A stretch of DNA of 64,000 bases from Mytilus edulis (Eukaryota; Mollusca; Bivalvia; Mytilida; Mytilidae). The position numbers were made by a program, and so were the translations under genes. The stretch is taken from assembly GCF_963676685.1 (NCBI RefSeq), contig NC_092344.1, positions 50,552,830 through 50,616,829 of the forward strand. The letters are read 5' to 3'. Positions 32,336-42,095 of the stretch are shown here, one piece after another. Below the pieces are notes generated by a model. That model saw only the letters and a program-made list of their open reading frames with translations. It did not search any database and had not been told where the DNA came from. The stretch's first letter is position 1, and each line of letters begins with the position of its first letter.

Positions 32336-32817
32336 CTTTTGATTTTGATTTACATGTGGTTCCCCCTCTACACATGTCTTCTTATTAAAACACATTTGTA
32401 TGAATCAAAGACATTTTACCCCCAATTTACTTTTATTGTAAACATAAAATTTTATGTGTTCTCCGTTATGTTGATCTTTCTGTACCGGGATATGCGTGAT
32501 CTGAATCAATTTTGAATTATGTCATGATGCAATAATAACTTTGATTCATTCTTTGTCTTTAAAATTACAAACATACTTATACTGATACATTGGAAAATAA
32601 GGAACAATTTAAAAAAAATAACGTCATTTCAATTTTGCTTCTTCATCACGTTCTTCAAATATAAATAAATAAGCAAACCGATGTACCCATTCTAAAAAAA
32701 AATGTCGATCTAATTTTAGGTACATCTTTCCGTATTCATAGATTTAAGTTAATGCTTTCCTCACATACAGCGTAATTGAAAGTAACACATTGATGATTTA
32801 ATTTGAAAATAGTCTAA

Positions 32818-33015
32818 TAAAAGAGGGACGAAAAATACCAGAGGGACAGTCAAACTCATAAATCGACAATAAACTGACAACGCCATGGCTAAAAGGAAAA
32901 GGACAAATAGACAAACAATGGTACACACAACACAACATAGAAAACTAAAGAATAAACAACACGAACCCCACCAAAAACTAGGGGTGATCTCATGTGCTCC
33001 GGAAGGGTAATCAGA
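32818..33015 (+). repeat. Dispersed repeat (family of 641 and 57176)
   Basis: Clear copy: GGGACAGTCAAACTCATAAA, GACAACGCCATGGCTAAAA, ACAACATAGAAAACTAAAGA and a GTGCTCCGGAAGGGTAATCA end. No coding capacity. Confidence 0.75.
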
Positions 33016-33519
33016 TAAACTGGCTTCTAAATTATTTTCAGTCGGACCTCAATGTATGATTTGTTTTATTGAGGTACATTCCTTTGTCAATATAAAGATC
33101 ACCGTAAGTTATCATTTTGGTTAAAAACGTACTTGTAATAATATAAAATGAATACATTTAACAATTGCACATCTTCACGTCGGTCAATCAAATGAAAACA
33201 TGATTGAATGTAGCTTGATGGTTAATGCATTCCTTCCTTCAATGCTGTTAGACAATTTCTCATCCAATCGAGGATAATTATTTTACTGTATGACTGGTTA
33301 CACCCTGGCGTATTTCTTAAGGTAAAATCATACAATTTATAACTTTTATGCACGAAGTTTATAAATTTTGAAAATGGTTATTCAATGTTTAGTTGCTGTC
33401 AAAAAATAACTCTAAACAGATGCGAATCCAGGATTGTAATAATGTGGATAATTAAGACCCGTTTCCGCCGAATATGCATTCATAGAGAAGCTGATTTTTC
33501 ATATAACACTCAATAAATG

Positions 33520-33812
33520 TTTTGTCAGCACTTCGGCGTTGACATGAATATCAATTATGTGGTCATTTTTATAAATTTCCTGATACAAAACTTTGAATTT
33601 TTCGTAAAACTAAGGATTTTCTTGTACCAGGAATAGATTACCTTAGCCGTATTTGGCACAACTTTTTGGAATTTTGGATCCTCAATGATCTTCAACTTTG
33701 TACTTGTTTGGCTTTATAATTATTTTGATATGAGCGTCACTGATGAGTCTTATGTAGACGAAACGCGCGTCTGGCGTACTAAATCATAATCCTGGTACTT
33801 TTGATAACTAAT
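33520..33812 (+). mobile_element. Single retrozyme copy, + orientation, partial
   Basis: Matches the 355-bp unit at 47687-48522 in inverse orientation, from the GACATGAATATCAATTATGTGG block through GCCGTATTTGGCACAACTTT and TTCAACTTTGTACTTGTTTGG to CCTGGTACTTTTGATAACT. About 60 bases of the unit are missing at the 5' side. It carries an intact hammerhead core (next entry). Confidence 0.8.
33734..33777 (+). ncRNA. Type I hammerhead ribozyme, intact core
   Basis: Elements in order: stem I GCGTCA (33734-33739), CUGAUGA core (33740-33746), stem II GTCT-TATGT-AGAC (33747-33759), GAAA (33760-33763), a short stem III A-C-G / C-G-U closed by a two-base loop, the cleavage triplet GUC ending at 33771, and stem I return TGGCGT (33772-33777). 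All invariant core bases are present. Very short stem III is typical of hammerheads in Penelope-like elements and retrozymes. Confidence 0.85.
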
Positions 33813-35356
33813 TGCATGTTCTATATAAAAAAGCAATATGCTAACTTTAGTTTGTGTGTGGTGTAAAGTGTATATAAAAAACAAAGGATATTGGTTATCC
33901 ATTCATGACACAGAATCATTACATGCACAGCAAAAACACACAAAAACGCAAGAGCAGTGTTTTTATTTCTTAACTTCATCTTCAGGTTTCAGTGAATTTT
34001 TCACAAGGATAAAGAAAAAGTCTCATCTCAGGGCAATTTTAGGACGACGTCTTATTTCGGTTTGAGATTTATGTTTTTCTGGCAGGTTTCATATGATCTT
34101 ATTTTCATTAATATTTTACTTTTTGTGCTTAATCTAAAGATTTATTATTTTATATACTATATGTGTAAGCAATTTAAATTTTTTTCTTGTACATACTTTG
34201 AAGATTGTTTAGTTAGTGCTAATATTGTTAATAATTTTACACAATTGTAAACTAGTTCCAATGATATATTGGTGTTCTTTGACTACATATTATTTTTAAA
34301 ATTTTAACTTTCTTCAATTATCAATCCGTCAGATTATTTAAAAGGGTCATTTGGGTTTGATTCACCGTAACCCCGTTGACAGGTAGATTTCATTATTTTC
34401 TAGTGCCATAAAACAAGTTTCTTCATTAAAAAATAATTTACCTGTACACAAATTGACCAAGGTTTCAGAAACGTGAACAAACTATATATATAAAACATTT
34501 GCATATGCATTGATTCTATTTTACTTAATACGTTGCTAGCGAACTGTGCAGATCTTTGTAAACAAATCCATAGTGTCAAAATTGTCCATATAAATAACAA
34601 ACATATAATAAACACATAGCGTAATAGAAACTAAAACGATTAAAAAAATGGGTAGTATTAGTTCGCTCTTACCCTAAATGGAGTTTACTGACCCCTTTAT
34701 ACATCGTATTAGGTCACTAACACCCTCTGTGAAAAGAATGTATCTTACCAACTATATAAACAGGTGGTATTTAGACTACTGTCCTATCAAAGTAATTAGG
34801 TCTTCAATACTTAGAGTTAAGAAGATACCTTAATTTGTCTATGCAAAAACAAATTGCAACAATAACAACTTTAAATGAGTGTTTTGAATTTATTGCAATC
34901 GTCAATTACCGATTTCTTCGCCTCTTGAAACCATTCAGATCCCCCTCAACACCATGTTCTTTTCATAAAGTGACGTAACACCACTACTAACATTAAAATT
35001 ATACAGTCTCAACGTGGTTGCTTTTCACCGATCATATTCCAAGAAATTTATAGGAGGCAAGATAAATGTACTTATTATATACTTAGAATAAATAACATAT
35101 GATTTTTACTGTATGATAATAGCATTAAATTAAAGTAAATTCCATATTTTTCGAATTGGTGCTTAGCGCGCTGATATGAAAAGTTTATCACATGCTTCGA
35201 ACGTTATCACATGCCTTTCCGTACCGTTATCACATGGCATTCCGGTGATACTCGGCAAATTCCGAAAAATACACCTCAATGCTACGTTTTAGTGAAACAT
35301 TACAAAGAAGTGTACAAAACAATTATTTGGATACTGGTAAGTATCATGTGTAAAAT

Positions 35357-35396
<40 letters not shown>

Positions 35397-35397
35397 T
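33813..35397. other. Intergenic DNA before the Penelope-like element
   Basis: No gene is supported; open frames at 33838-34250 are short and featureless. At 35190-35250 the phrase TTATCACATG occurs three times with changing spacers. A GT donor-like ACTGGTAAGTATC at 35335 and a 37-base poly(A) run follow. Confidence 0.4.
35360..35394 (+). repeat. Poly(A) run just 5' of the Penelope-like element
   Basis: About 35 consecutive A end immediately before the open frame of the element begins. It may mark the 5' truncation point or an older retrotransposed end. Confidence 0.85.
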
Positions 35398-35819
35398 AAG
35401 TAAATGCATGTTTTAATTGCACTGCTTCCAATATTGTATACGGTATTGAATGTACTCTTTGTGGATTGATCTACGTCGGGGAAACTCGACAAAGACTCAA
35501 TTTTAGGATGAATGATCATCGGTCTAATGTAAATGATCCTAATAACAACAAATTTCTCTATAAACATTTCAATCAGCCCGACCATTCTATTGTTTCAATG
35601 AAAGTCCGGATTATAGAGAAAATATATCATCCAACAAATGACCCCATATTGAGTACACCATATCGTTTACAAAGAGAAGACTTTTGGATAAGAGAGTTGG
35701 GAACAGCCATTCCCTATGGATGCAATGACAAAATTGATGGTGTAGGTATTTTGTCTAGTCCCAGGTGTAGTACCGTCAATACATCACAATTGTTTAATAC
35801 TTCTGCTCGACGAAATTGA
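35398..35819 (+). CDS. GIY-YIG endonuclease domain of the Penelope-like element
   Basis: The frame opens after a TAA at about 35395-35397; no ATG fits the domain start. Residues read C-T-A-S-N-I-V-Y-G-I-E-C-T-L-C-G-L, then IYVGETRQRLNFRMNDH and HFNQPDHS. These are the two GIY-YIG strands (here V-Y and Y-V-G), the catalytic Arg of R-x-N-x-H, the cysteines of a CCHH-type finger, and the later F-W-I-R-E-L helix. The glutamate of the family is expected further on in the R-E-D-F-W-I / E-L region. The frame stops at TGA 35817-35819, and the downstream RT is in the same frame 42 bases on. Confidence 0.85.
35817..35819 (+). pseudogene. In-frame TGA between endonuclease and RT
   Basis: Both open frames are in the same frame and the 14 codons after the TGA are open. 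A single C-to-T change at a CGA codon would create this stop; neighbouring codons are CGA-CGA-AAT. The alternative, a natural two-ORF design or stop-codon read-through, cannot be excluded from one copy, because the second copy lacks this region. Confidence 0.6.
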
Positions 35820-35861
35820 AGTCATGGTCACAGAAAATATATACCACCTGCTGTACACACC

Positions 35862-38039
35862 GTGACAATTGATAGTCTATTAACGTCTGTTCAAAAACCT
35901 TTAGGAATTCATCATATTAGAACTAAATTATACTCCATTCCATTGTCAAAACTTTCTTTACTATTTCAAGATGCCCAAAATACTTCCGTTACTGATTCTC
36001 GTTCTGTTTTGTATAGATTAGTTTCAATTATCATGGACATTGCTAACCATAGACTATTCAAACCCATATCGACTACATCCAATAGTGAGGACAAACGTTA
36101 TTTTTTTAAGGTAGAATTCGCCAATAAAGGTTTAGATGCTATAAATATTAGCAATATCTTCCATCAAAAATCTGTACAAAAAACTATACCTGATTACTTC
36201 AAAAATAAAGCTACACCTGTTATTTCTTATACTTACACCAAGTCTATTGCATCCAAGATTTTCAACCACAAGAGAGTTTTAGAGGCTTTTAACCTCAAAG
36301 ATACAAAATCCAAGCCTCCGGATTGCTCATCGTCACAATACAATTACAGTCCAGCTGGTCATATTATTACTGGAGACCTTGGCATCGTTACCAATGAACA
36401 ACTAAGAGAGTTGTTAGCCAAGGGACCAAAATATAGAATCCCCCAGCCCATCAAATGGAAAAAGAATTTCAAGTTACTGATGGATGCAGTTGAGGACTAT
36501 GCAAGAAAATGGGTAAAGCGCGAACCAGACGAACCAGAACTGGACACTTTGTCTGAATGGATCAAAGCTATTCGATCATGCATTCAGAGGCGCATACAAA
36601 AACTACGATGTAATATGAGTACTAAAGTTTCTAACCCTTTCAAGAATCCGGAGGTTGTGGATGCTTTATCCTCTTTGCATGACAAATATGTCGTTGTTCC
36701 AGCAGATAAAGCCTCCAATAATATTGTCTTCATATGTAAAAAACATTATTTGCAATGTCTCACTACAGAGCTTGGAATTGATAAAACTACTGGTAATCCT
36801 ACATATTCTTTAACATCATTTACCAAGGACGAAATTTTACAAAATCATAAATCTGTCCTTCTTTCTTTTGGTATCAACATCAAAGAAAACGAAGAAAACT
36901 TGCCTTCATTATACTGGATACCCAAATTACACAAAACTCCATATAAAGAACGATACATAGCTGGGTCTTCAAAATGTTCAACCAAACATCTTTCTAAAGT
37001 ACTGACTACTATTCTTTCGACAGTTAAAGATGGGCTACAAAAATATTGTGAGGAGATATATTCTACCAGTGGTGTTAACCAGATGTGGATTCTCAAAAAT
37101 TCGAAAGATCTACTGCTTAACCTTCAATCACAATCTTTGCAATTTTGCAGCAACATAAAAACTTTTGATTTTTGTACGCTATATTCTACTATTCCCCATG
37201 CTCAGTTGAAAGATCGACTACACCATCTCATAAAACAGAGCTTTTTCTATAAAAATGGAAATCGTAGATACAAATTTCTTGTTTTGGGTTACAATAATTC
37301 ATATTTTGTGAAAAATCACACTGAATCTCCCAGAAAATATACAGAAGATGATATTATCAAAATGCTGGACTTTTTGATCGACAATATATTTGTTGAGTTT
37401 GGAGGATTTATATTTAAACAGACAGTCGGTATTCCAATGGGTGCTAATTGTGCACCCCTGCTGGCTGATTTGTTTTTGTACTCGTATGAAGCAGAATTCA
37501 TTCAGAACCTTCTAAAAGACAAAAAGAAAAAGCACCTTGCGAAATTCTTTAATTTTACTTTCCGATATATTGATGATGTTCTATCATTGAATAACCCATA
37601 TTTCAGCCAATACTTACATCTCATATATCCAAGTGAACTTGAAATTAAGGATACCACTGATACTAGAAGGACTGCTTCATACCTTGATCTTTTCCTCAAT
37701 ATTGACGTAGATGGACGACTTCACACGAAAATCTATGATAAACGGGACGATTTCAACTTCCCAATTATCAATTTCCCATTTCTCAGCAGTAACATACCCT
37801 CTGCCCCTTCGTATGGTGTTTACATATCACAATTGATACGTTATTCTCGTGCTTGTTCACACTATACGGACTTCATATACAGGAGTGTGCTCCTTACGCA
37901 GAAACTGCTCCAACAAAGTTATGAGGAGGACAGATTAAAATTGACACTCCGTAAATTTTATGGACACCATCACAATTTGGTGGATCCATACGATGTTTCG
38001 TTGACCAAACTAGATAAGGACATTTTTACCACATGGTAG
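35862..38039 (+). CDS. Reverse transcriptase of the Penelope-like element
   Basis: About 725 codons from a GTG at 35862 to TAG at 38037. Motifs in order: V-V-P-A-D-K-A-S-N-N (36.7 kb), P-S-L-Y-W-I-P-K-L-H-K and Y-I-A-G-S-S region, motif A F-D-F-C-T-L-Y-S-T-I-P-H (catalytic Asp), motif B QTVGIPMGANCAPLLADLFL, motif C Y-I-D-D-V (two catalytic Asp), and a C-terminal thumb ending in K-F-Y-G-H-H..VDPYDVSL. This is the telomerase-related RT of Penelope-like elements. The copy at 59828 has S-T-L-Y-T in motif A, so the C and S here are probably private changes. Upstream, 14 sense codons follow the TGA at 35817, so one nonsense change separates RT from endonuclease. Confidence 0.9.
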   Translation: MTIDSLLTSVQKPLGIHHIRTKLYSIPLSKLSLLFQDAQNTSVTDSRSVLYRLVSIIMDIANHRLFKPISTTSNSEDKRYFFKVEFANKGLDAINISNIFHQKSVQKTIPDYFKNKATPVISYTYTKSIASKIFNHKRVLEAFNLKDTKSKPPDCSSSQYNYSPAGHIITGDLGIVTNEQLRELLAKGPKYRIPQPIKWKKNFKLLMDAVEDYARKWVKREPDEPELDTLSEWIKAIRSCIQRRIQKLRCNMSTKVSNPFKNPEVVDALSSLHDKYVVVPADKASNNIVFICKKHYLQCLTTELGIDKTTGNPTYSLTSFTKDEILQNHKSVLLSFGINIKENEENLPSLYWIPKLHKTPYKERYIAGSSKCSTKHLSKVLTTILSTVKDGLQKYCEEIYSTSGVNQMWILKNSKDLLLNLQSQSLQFCSNIKTFDFCTLYSTIPHAQLKDRLHHLIKQSFFYKNGNRRYKFLVLGYNNSYFVKNHTESPRKYTEDDIIKMLDFLIDNIFVEFGGFIFKQTVGIPMGANCAPLLADLFLYSYEAEFIQNLLKDKKKKHLAKFFNFTFRYIDDVLSLNNPYFSQYLHLIYPSELEIKDTTDTRRTASYLDLFLNIDVDGRLHTKIYDKRDDFNFPIINFPFLSSNIPSAPSYGVYISQLIRYSRACSHYTDFIYRSVLLTQKLLQQSYEEDRLKLTLRKFYGHHHNLVDPYDVSLTKLDKDIFTTW

Positions 38040-39500
38040 ATTGTGTTTTGTCATAATGTCGTCTAATCTTTTAATTACCAAACGTGACTTATTCCCGATT
38101 GTGACTGTTTTGCCGAGTGTGAACTCGCATTACTATAAGACGTGGTACGGTACTTATCCATCCCAATTCATGTATTTAGTATAAATGTTTAATGTTATAT
38201 TTGTAATTCTCATCGGATTTTGTCAAATGTGTTGACGTCTTTTCTATTATATTTATGTGTTATGGTAAAGAAAATTAATCACCGCCTTCATTTATCAGAT
38301 TTGAGTTCGTTCAAAGTAATCAGTACGATATTTTACGTTTGAAGTTAGATTCATAACAAACCTGTCATAGTTTTATAATATAGTTAATTGCTACCTCAGT
38401 TTTATATTAATAAGAATTAAAATGTGCTTTGTTATTAAATGCAATATCAGTATTTAGTTCAAATATATAATCTTAAATTAATCCTAATTCTATCTTATTC
38501 ATTCTTATGTGACGTCATTTTTCATTTTTTGATGCTCTGTTTTACTAATTCAAATGACGTCATTTTTTCGTCATTTTTCAGTTTCAAATAGGACGTCACT
38601 TGGCGTAGAGGTTTAAACGTATTCGGATGTGTCTACTTTTGTGTTTCAAATGTCTGGTTTTGTAAATGTATTTCAGTTGTCTCCTGTAATTAGTTAATAC
38701 TTCAGCTTTATCATGTACATCTTTTGTATATTCATTTTATTAAATTTACTGTTTGCAAAAGTATAAATTACTCTAAATTATAGGGATTTTCTGGTAACTT
38801 AACAGAAAACCCTTGCCGTTTTTGGCACAACCTTTTTGATCTTTTGGTCCTCGATGCTGTTCAACTTTGTACTCGTTTCGGTTTTCAAACTTTTGTATCT
38901 GTGCGTCACACATAGGTCTTGTGTGGACAAAATACACTTCTGGCGTATTAAAATTTTGAACTTGTTGCCTTTTGTTGGCTGTTGTTCGTGTGATTCTTTG
39001 TCAATTGTGTTCTCCAATTTATTTATATGGTAGTCCTGTGTTGTCATTTTGATGTTATATTTCATATGGCCATAAAAGTGCGAGGTTTGGCATGCCACAA
39101 AACCAGGTTCAACCCACCATTTTTTCCTTTAAAAATGCCCTGTACCAAGTCAGGAATATGGTCATTGTTATATTATAGTTCGTTTCTGTGTGTATTACAT
39201 TATAACGTTGTGTCGTTTGTTTTCTCTTATTTTTGAGTGTAAATTCACATTGCGATAAGACGTGTCACGGTACTTGTCTATCCCAAATTCATGTATTTGG
39301 TTTTGATGTTATATATATATATGTTATATTTGTTATTCTCGTGGGATTTTGTCTATGTGTGTTACATTTTAGTGTTATGTCGTTGTTGTCCTCTTATCTT
39401 TAATGCGTTTCCCTCGGTTTTAGTTTGTTATCCCGATTTTGTTTTTTGTCCATGGATTTATGAGTTTTGAACAGCGGTATACTACTGTTGCCTTTATTTA
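38040..39500 (+). other. 3'UTR of the Penelope-like element
   Basis: Nearly identical to 60721-62195. Open frames on both strands at 38799-39098 are conserved between the copies only because the copies are young; they show no domain. The block 38811-38975 aligns with the retrozyme repeat, and the final ~100 bases recur in several short elements of the window. Confidence 0.7.
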
Positions 39501-39793
39501 ACAGTTTCAAACATTATTTAGAAAGTTACTTTAAAAAAAGTTGACTTTCCAAACAGTTTTCTTTATGTATATTGTTGAATTTTTGTTGTTGTTGTTTGAT
39601 TCGTCTATATTAAAATGTTTTTCTTCTCTGTTGAGGCATATCATAGAAAGATTTCATATCGAATGTACTAAATTTGGGGTCCAACGTCCGTGAACTTTCA
39701 GTCTTTGAACTTCTTTTTTGGAACCACGTTAAAGGATCAATATATGAATTCTAATTTTCTCCATTGTTGAAGCATATGATAAAAAGATCATAA

Positions 39794-39916
39794 CATGTCA
39801 TTTTTCATTTCGCATGTTTTATCAGCCCTCGATCAACATCAATCCTCAAGCCATGCGGCTCTTGGGCTGATATTGAACCTAGGGCTGATAATACATGCGA
39901 TATGAAAAATGCCATG
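39794..39916. repeat. ~120-bp imperfect palindrome
   Basis: CATGTCATTTTTCATTTCGCATG at the left (outer part) is mirrored on the right, followed inward by ATCAGCCCT / AGGGCTGAT and AAGCC..GGCTCTT. No coding content. The flanks (39501-39793 and 39917-40480) hold nothing else I can support. Confidence 0.7.
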
Positions 39917-40483
39917 TAATAATCTGATAACATGAATTGATTGATACCTGCAGAGAAATTACGTATCTTTAAAAAACAGACAATTTTAAACTTTAAAAAT
40001 TTTGTTCTCCATTTCTTACTTTGACAATTAAGACAGGATGGTACAATATATAAATGAAACATGTAAAGACATCTGAAGGGTCTCGTTGTTTATGTGAACA
40101 TCTTCCAAAACATCCATGTTTTCAAAAAAACTCCCAACAGAATTTTCTATGACGGTAACAATATATCATGAAATACTACTAAGCGTTTTTCATCCGGAGA
40201 GATTGTAAACGATTTCACTTTTACAAACTAATAAAATTGCAATCACAGACTCTCTGACTTTTTGCAAACTATAAAAACAAGAGCATGCATAGTTTAAAAA
40301 GTAAATAGCATGAAAGGGAGGAATTAATTGAATTATTTGAACAAAATTTGTCATTTGTTGCAAGACAGTATTTATTGATTCTCAAACGAGTATATGTGTG
40401 TTACAGTTATATATATATATTTATACATATATTTACTGTGTTACATATATATAAAGTGCCTAGAAAATCAACCTAACGATGTT

Positions 40484-40630
40484 AGAGTAGATTTGATTCG
40501 TAACTTCCTCCCCGGCGCCGGGGCTGGAACCTGTACTTTATTTTCTAACTTCTACGACAACACCGCCTAGCATTGCTCAGAGACCTTATCCCCTCCTCTA
40601 ACTCTAGCTTATAGTTAGAGGAGGGGATTA
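40484..40630 (-). repeat. SINE-like unit with tRNA-like head and hairpin
   Basis: On the minus strand a stretch reads GGTTCCAGCCCCGGC, close to a Pol III B box, about 45 bases after a TGAGCAATGCTAGGCGGTG segment that could be a degenerate A box. At 40589-40630 lies a hairpin with ATCCCCTCCTCTAACT arms. This could be a decayed tRNA-derived SINE; the cloverleaf is not convincing. Confidence 0.3.
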
Positions 40631-40926
40631 GGATCTAGTTATATATATAACTATGGGTAATGTATATCCTTGACATTTCTAGGGGCTATGCCTAATCACT
40701 GGTAGCTTTAGTAATTATAAAAAACTATAAAAACACTTTAAATCATCTTTAGAAACAGGAATATTTAAAAATGCTAAGTACTTTACTCTGATAGGAACAT
40801 TTATTTTCACAAACTGATTCATTGAAACACGTGAAGCAAATAAGGTCATCGAAATTAACTTTGAATCTGCAATTTCTTGTTAAAATTTAAGCATTTTTAA
40901 AATGTTTCTTTTTACTGTAGATCAAA

Positions 40927-41275
40927 ATGAAATACCAACTTATCACTATAGCAGTTTTGATAGTTTTGGTGGACATAATTATTTGTTCAGGCGGCCATGT
41001 AGGAGGAGGAGGGAGAGGGAGCGATGGAGGAGGCGGAGGAGGAAGTGGAGGTGGCGGAGGAGGAGGTGGTGGCGGAGGTCAACAGGACACTTATTATTAA
41101 TTGAGGAGGAGGCAACAGACGAGGCGGCGGAAGACAGTGGGGCGGCGGAAGACAATGGGGCGGCGAAAAACAATTTAATGGTGGTCGAAAATTTGGCGGC
41201 GGTCAACGAAATTTCATAGGTGGCCGACGAAATTTCGGAGGTGGACGAGGTGGAGGAAGTCATAGAAGATGGTAA
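40927..41275 (+). pseudogene. Glycine-rich secreted protein gene, apparently frameshifted
   Basis: An acceptor (TTTTTACTGTAG) ends at 40920 and the ATG follows at 40927, so a 5'UTR intron is likely. The first frame (40927-41100, 57 residues) encodes a signal peptide (about residues 1-21, MKYQLITIAVLIVLVDIII then CSGG) and then a run of Gly with few other residues, closing at TAA 41098. A second frame, shifted by one, runs from about 41105 to TAA at 41273 and is again Gly-rich with regular R-Q-W-G-G-G, R-K-F-G-G-G and R-R-N-F-G-G-G units ending in SHRRW. I infer a one-gene product broken by a small indel, or a short 57-residue protein with a relic behind it. Such Gly-rich, aromatic repeats are common in shell and cuticle matrix proteins. 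Confidence 0.5.
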
Positions 41276-41463
41276 ACACAAAGTTTTGGTCAAACCGTCA
41301 TTTGTGATGATGGTAAGTTTTTGATAACACTGTTAATTTGATCTGTCATTTAGTGTTTGTTATGGGCGGTGTTTTGCCATCTTAAATCATTTATCATAAT
41401 GGTAATCATGTATTTCTCTTAATTACAGAAAGAAATTAACGGCTATAAATCATAACCTATTAA

Positions 41464-41545
41464 ACTGAGGAGATGTGGTATGATTGCATAAGAGGCAATT
41501 ATCCACCAATGTTCAAATTATGGGTAACTTTATGGCCTTCAACAA
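41464..41545 (+). repeat. Fragment of the GATGTGGTATGATTG family
   Basis: Begins GAGATGTGGTATGATTGC and continues with ATGAGGCAA-like and GGCCTTCAACA words, as in the longer copy at 43925-44290. Confidence 0.6.
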
Positions 41546-41576
41546 TTTTTAGATTCAATATAATCGACTATAATAG

Positions 41577-41640
41577 TTATCAAAGGTACCTGGACGCGCC
41601 AGACGCGCGTTTCGTCTACATAAGACTCATATAAAACGCC
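41577..41640 (-). repeat. Retrozyme fragment with damaged hammerhead
   Basis: The minus strand keeps GTCTTATGTAGACGAAACGC and the cleavage side, but the CUGAUGA core and the 5' strand of stem I are replaced by TTTATATGA. It should be inactive. Confidence 0.75.
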
Positions 41641-41889
41641 CCTACATAAAAATATAAAACAATTCAATTTACAAATTATATATTATGAATTTAATTTTGA
41701 TTTTCAATATAAATGTAACCTTATTTAAGGGAAAAAACATCTTTACATATTGTTTTACCAATGAAATCACTAAATAAAGTTTGGAATACATTATTTCGTT
41801 TTAGATGGAAACAACATTACCGACTCAGCTGGTAGATCAGCTGGTAGATGAAAACAACCAACTTACCATTAATCATTTTAAGTGTACTT

Positions 41890-42095
41890 AATAAAGTCAA
41901 CAATAGTTTACCGCTATGCAAAAGTTATAAATCGATCGATAGAAAACAAATCCTGGTTATAAACTAAAACCGTGAGCAACACATCAACTATAACAGGAAA
42001 ACAACGAAGCAACATCAAACGACATTGAAACATACATATAGAAACGAACTATAAGATAACAACTGCCATATCCCTGAATTCGTATAGGACATTTT
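41890..42095 (-). repeat. Diverged Penelope-type 3' tail fragment
   Basis: In antisense it resembles the tail at 31938-32335: TGTCCTATACGAATTCAGGG, GTTATCTTATAGTTCGTTTC, then an eroded CGGTAAACTATTG end. About 75-80 % identity by eye. The rest of 41641-43924 holds no supported gene; 42930-42970 is a short reverse fragment of the GATGTGGTATGATTG family. Confidence 0.55.

Larger units (their letters stand above)
35398..39500 (+). mobile_element. Penelope-like retroelement, Naiad-type domain order
   Basis: The element consists of an open frame with a GIY-YIG endonuclease (35398-35819), a reverse transcriptase (35862-38039) in the same frame after one TGA, a ~1.46-kb 3'UTR, and a 3' end reading CAGCGGTATACTACTG then TTGCCTTTATTTA. 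In classical Penelope the endonuclease is C-terminal; the N-terminal position with a C-x-x-C finger matches the permuted Naiad type. The 5' edge is uncertain and may be truncated at the poly(A) run. The 3'UTR contains three TGACGTCA-like words at about 38510-38600 and a diverged retrozyme-like block at 38811-38975. Confidence 0.85.

Noticed and set aside
38799-39098. Open frames of 65-99 residues on both strands, conserved at 61481-61780
   Set aside because: They lie in the 3'UTR of two nearly identical Penelope copies, overlap each other on opposite strands and show no domain; conservation reflects recent copying.
40484-40565. A functional tRNA gene on the minus strand
   Set aside because: A B-box-like sequence is present but no acceptor stem, anticodon arm or proper spacing can be drawn; at most a SINE head.
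40902-41293. Arg-rich and Ser/Ala-rich frames over the glycine-rich gene
   Set aside because: They are frame shadows of a GGN-rich repeat; the Gly frame alone has a signal peptide and splice acceptor context.
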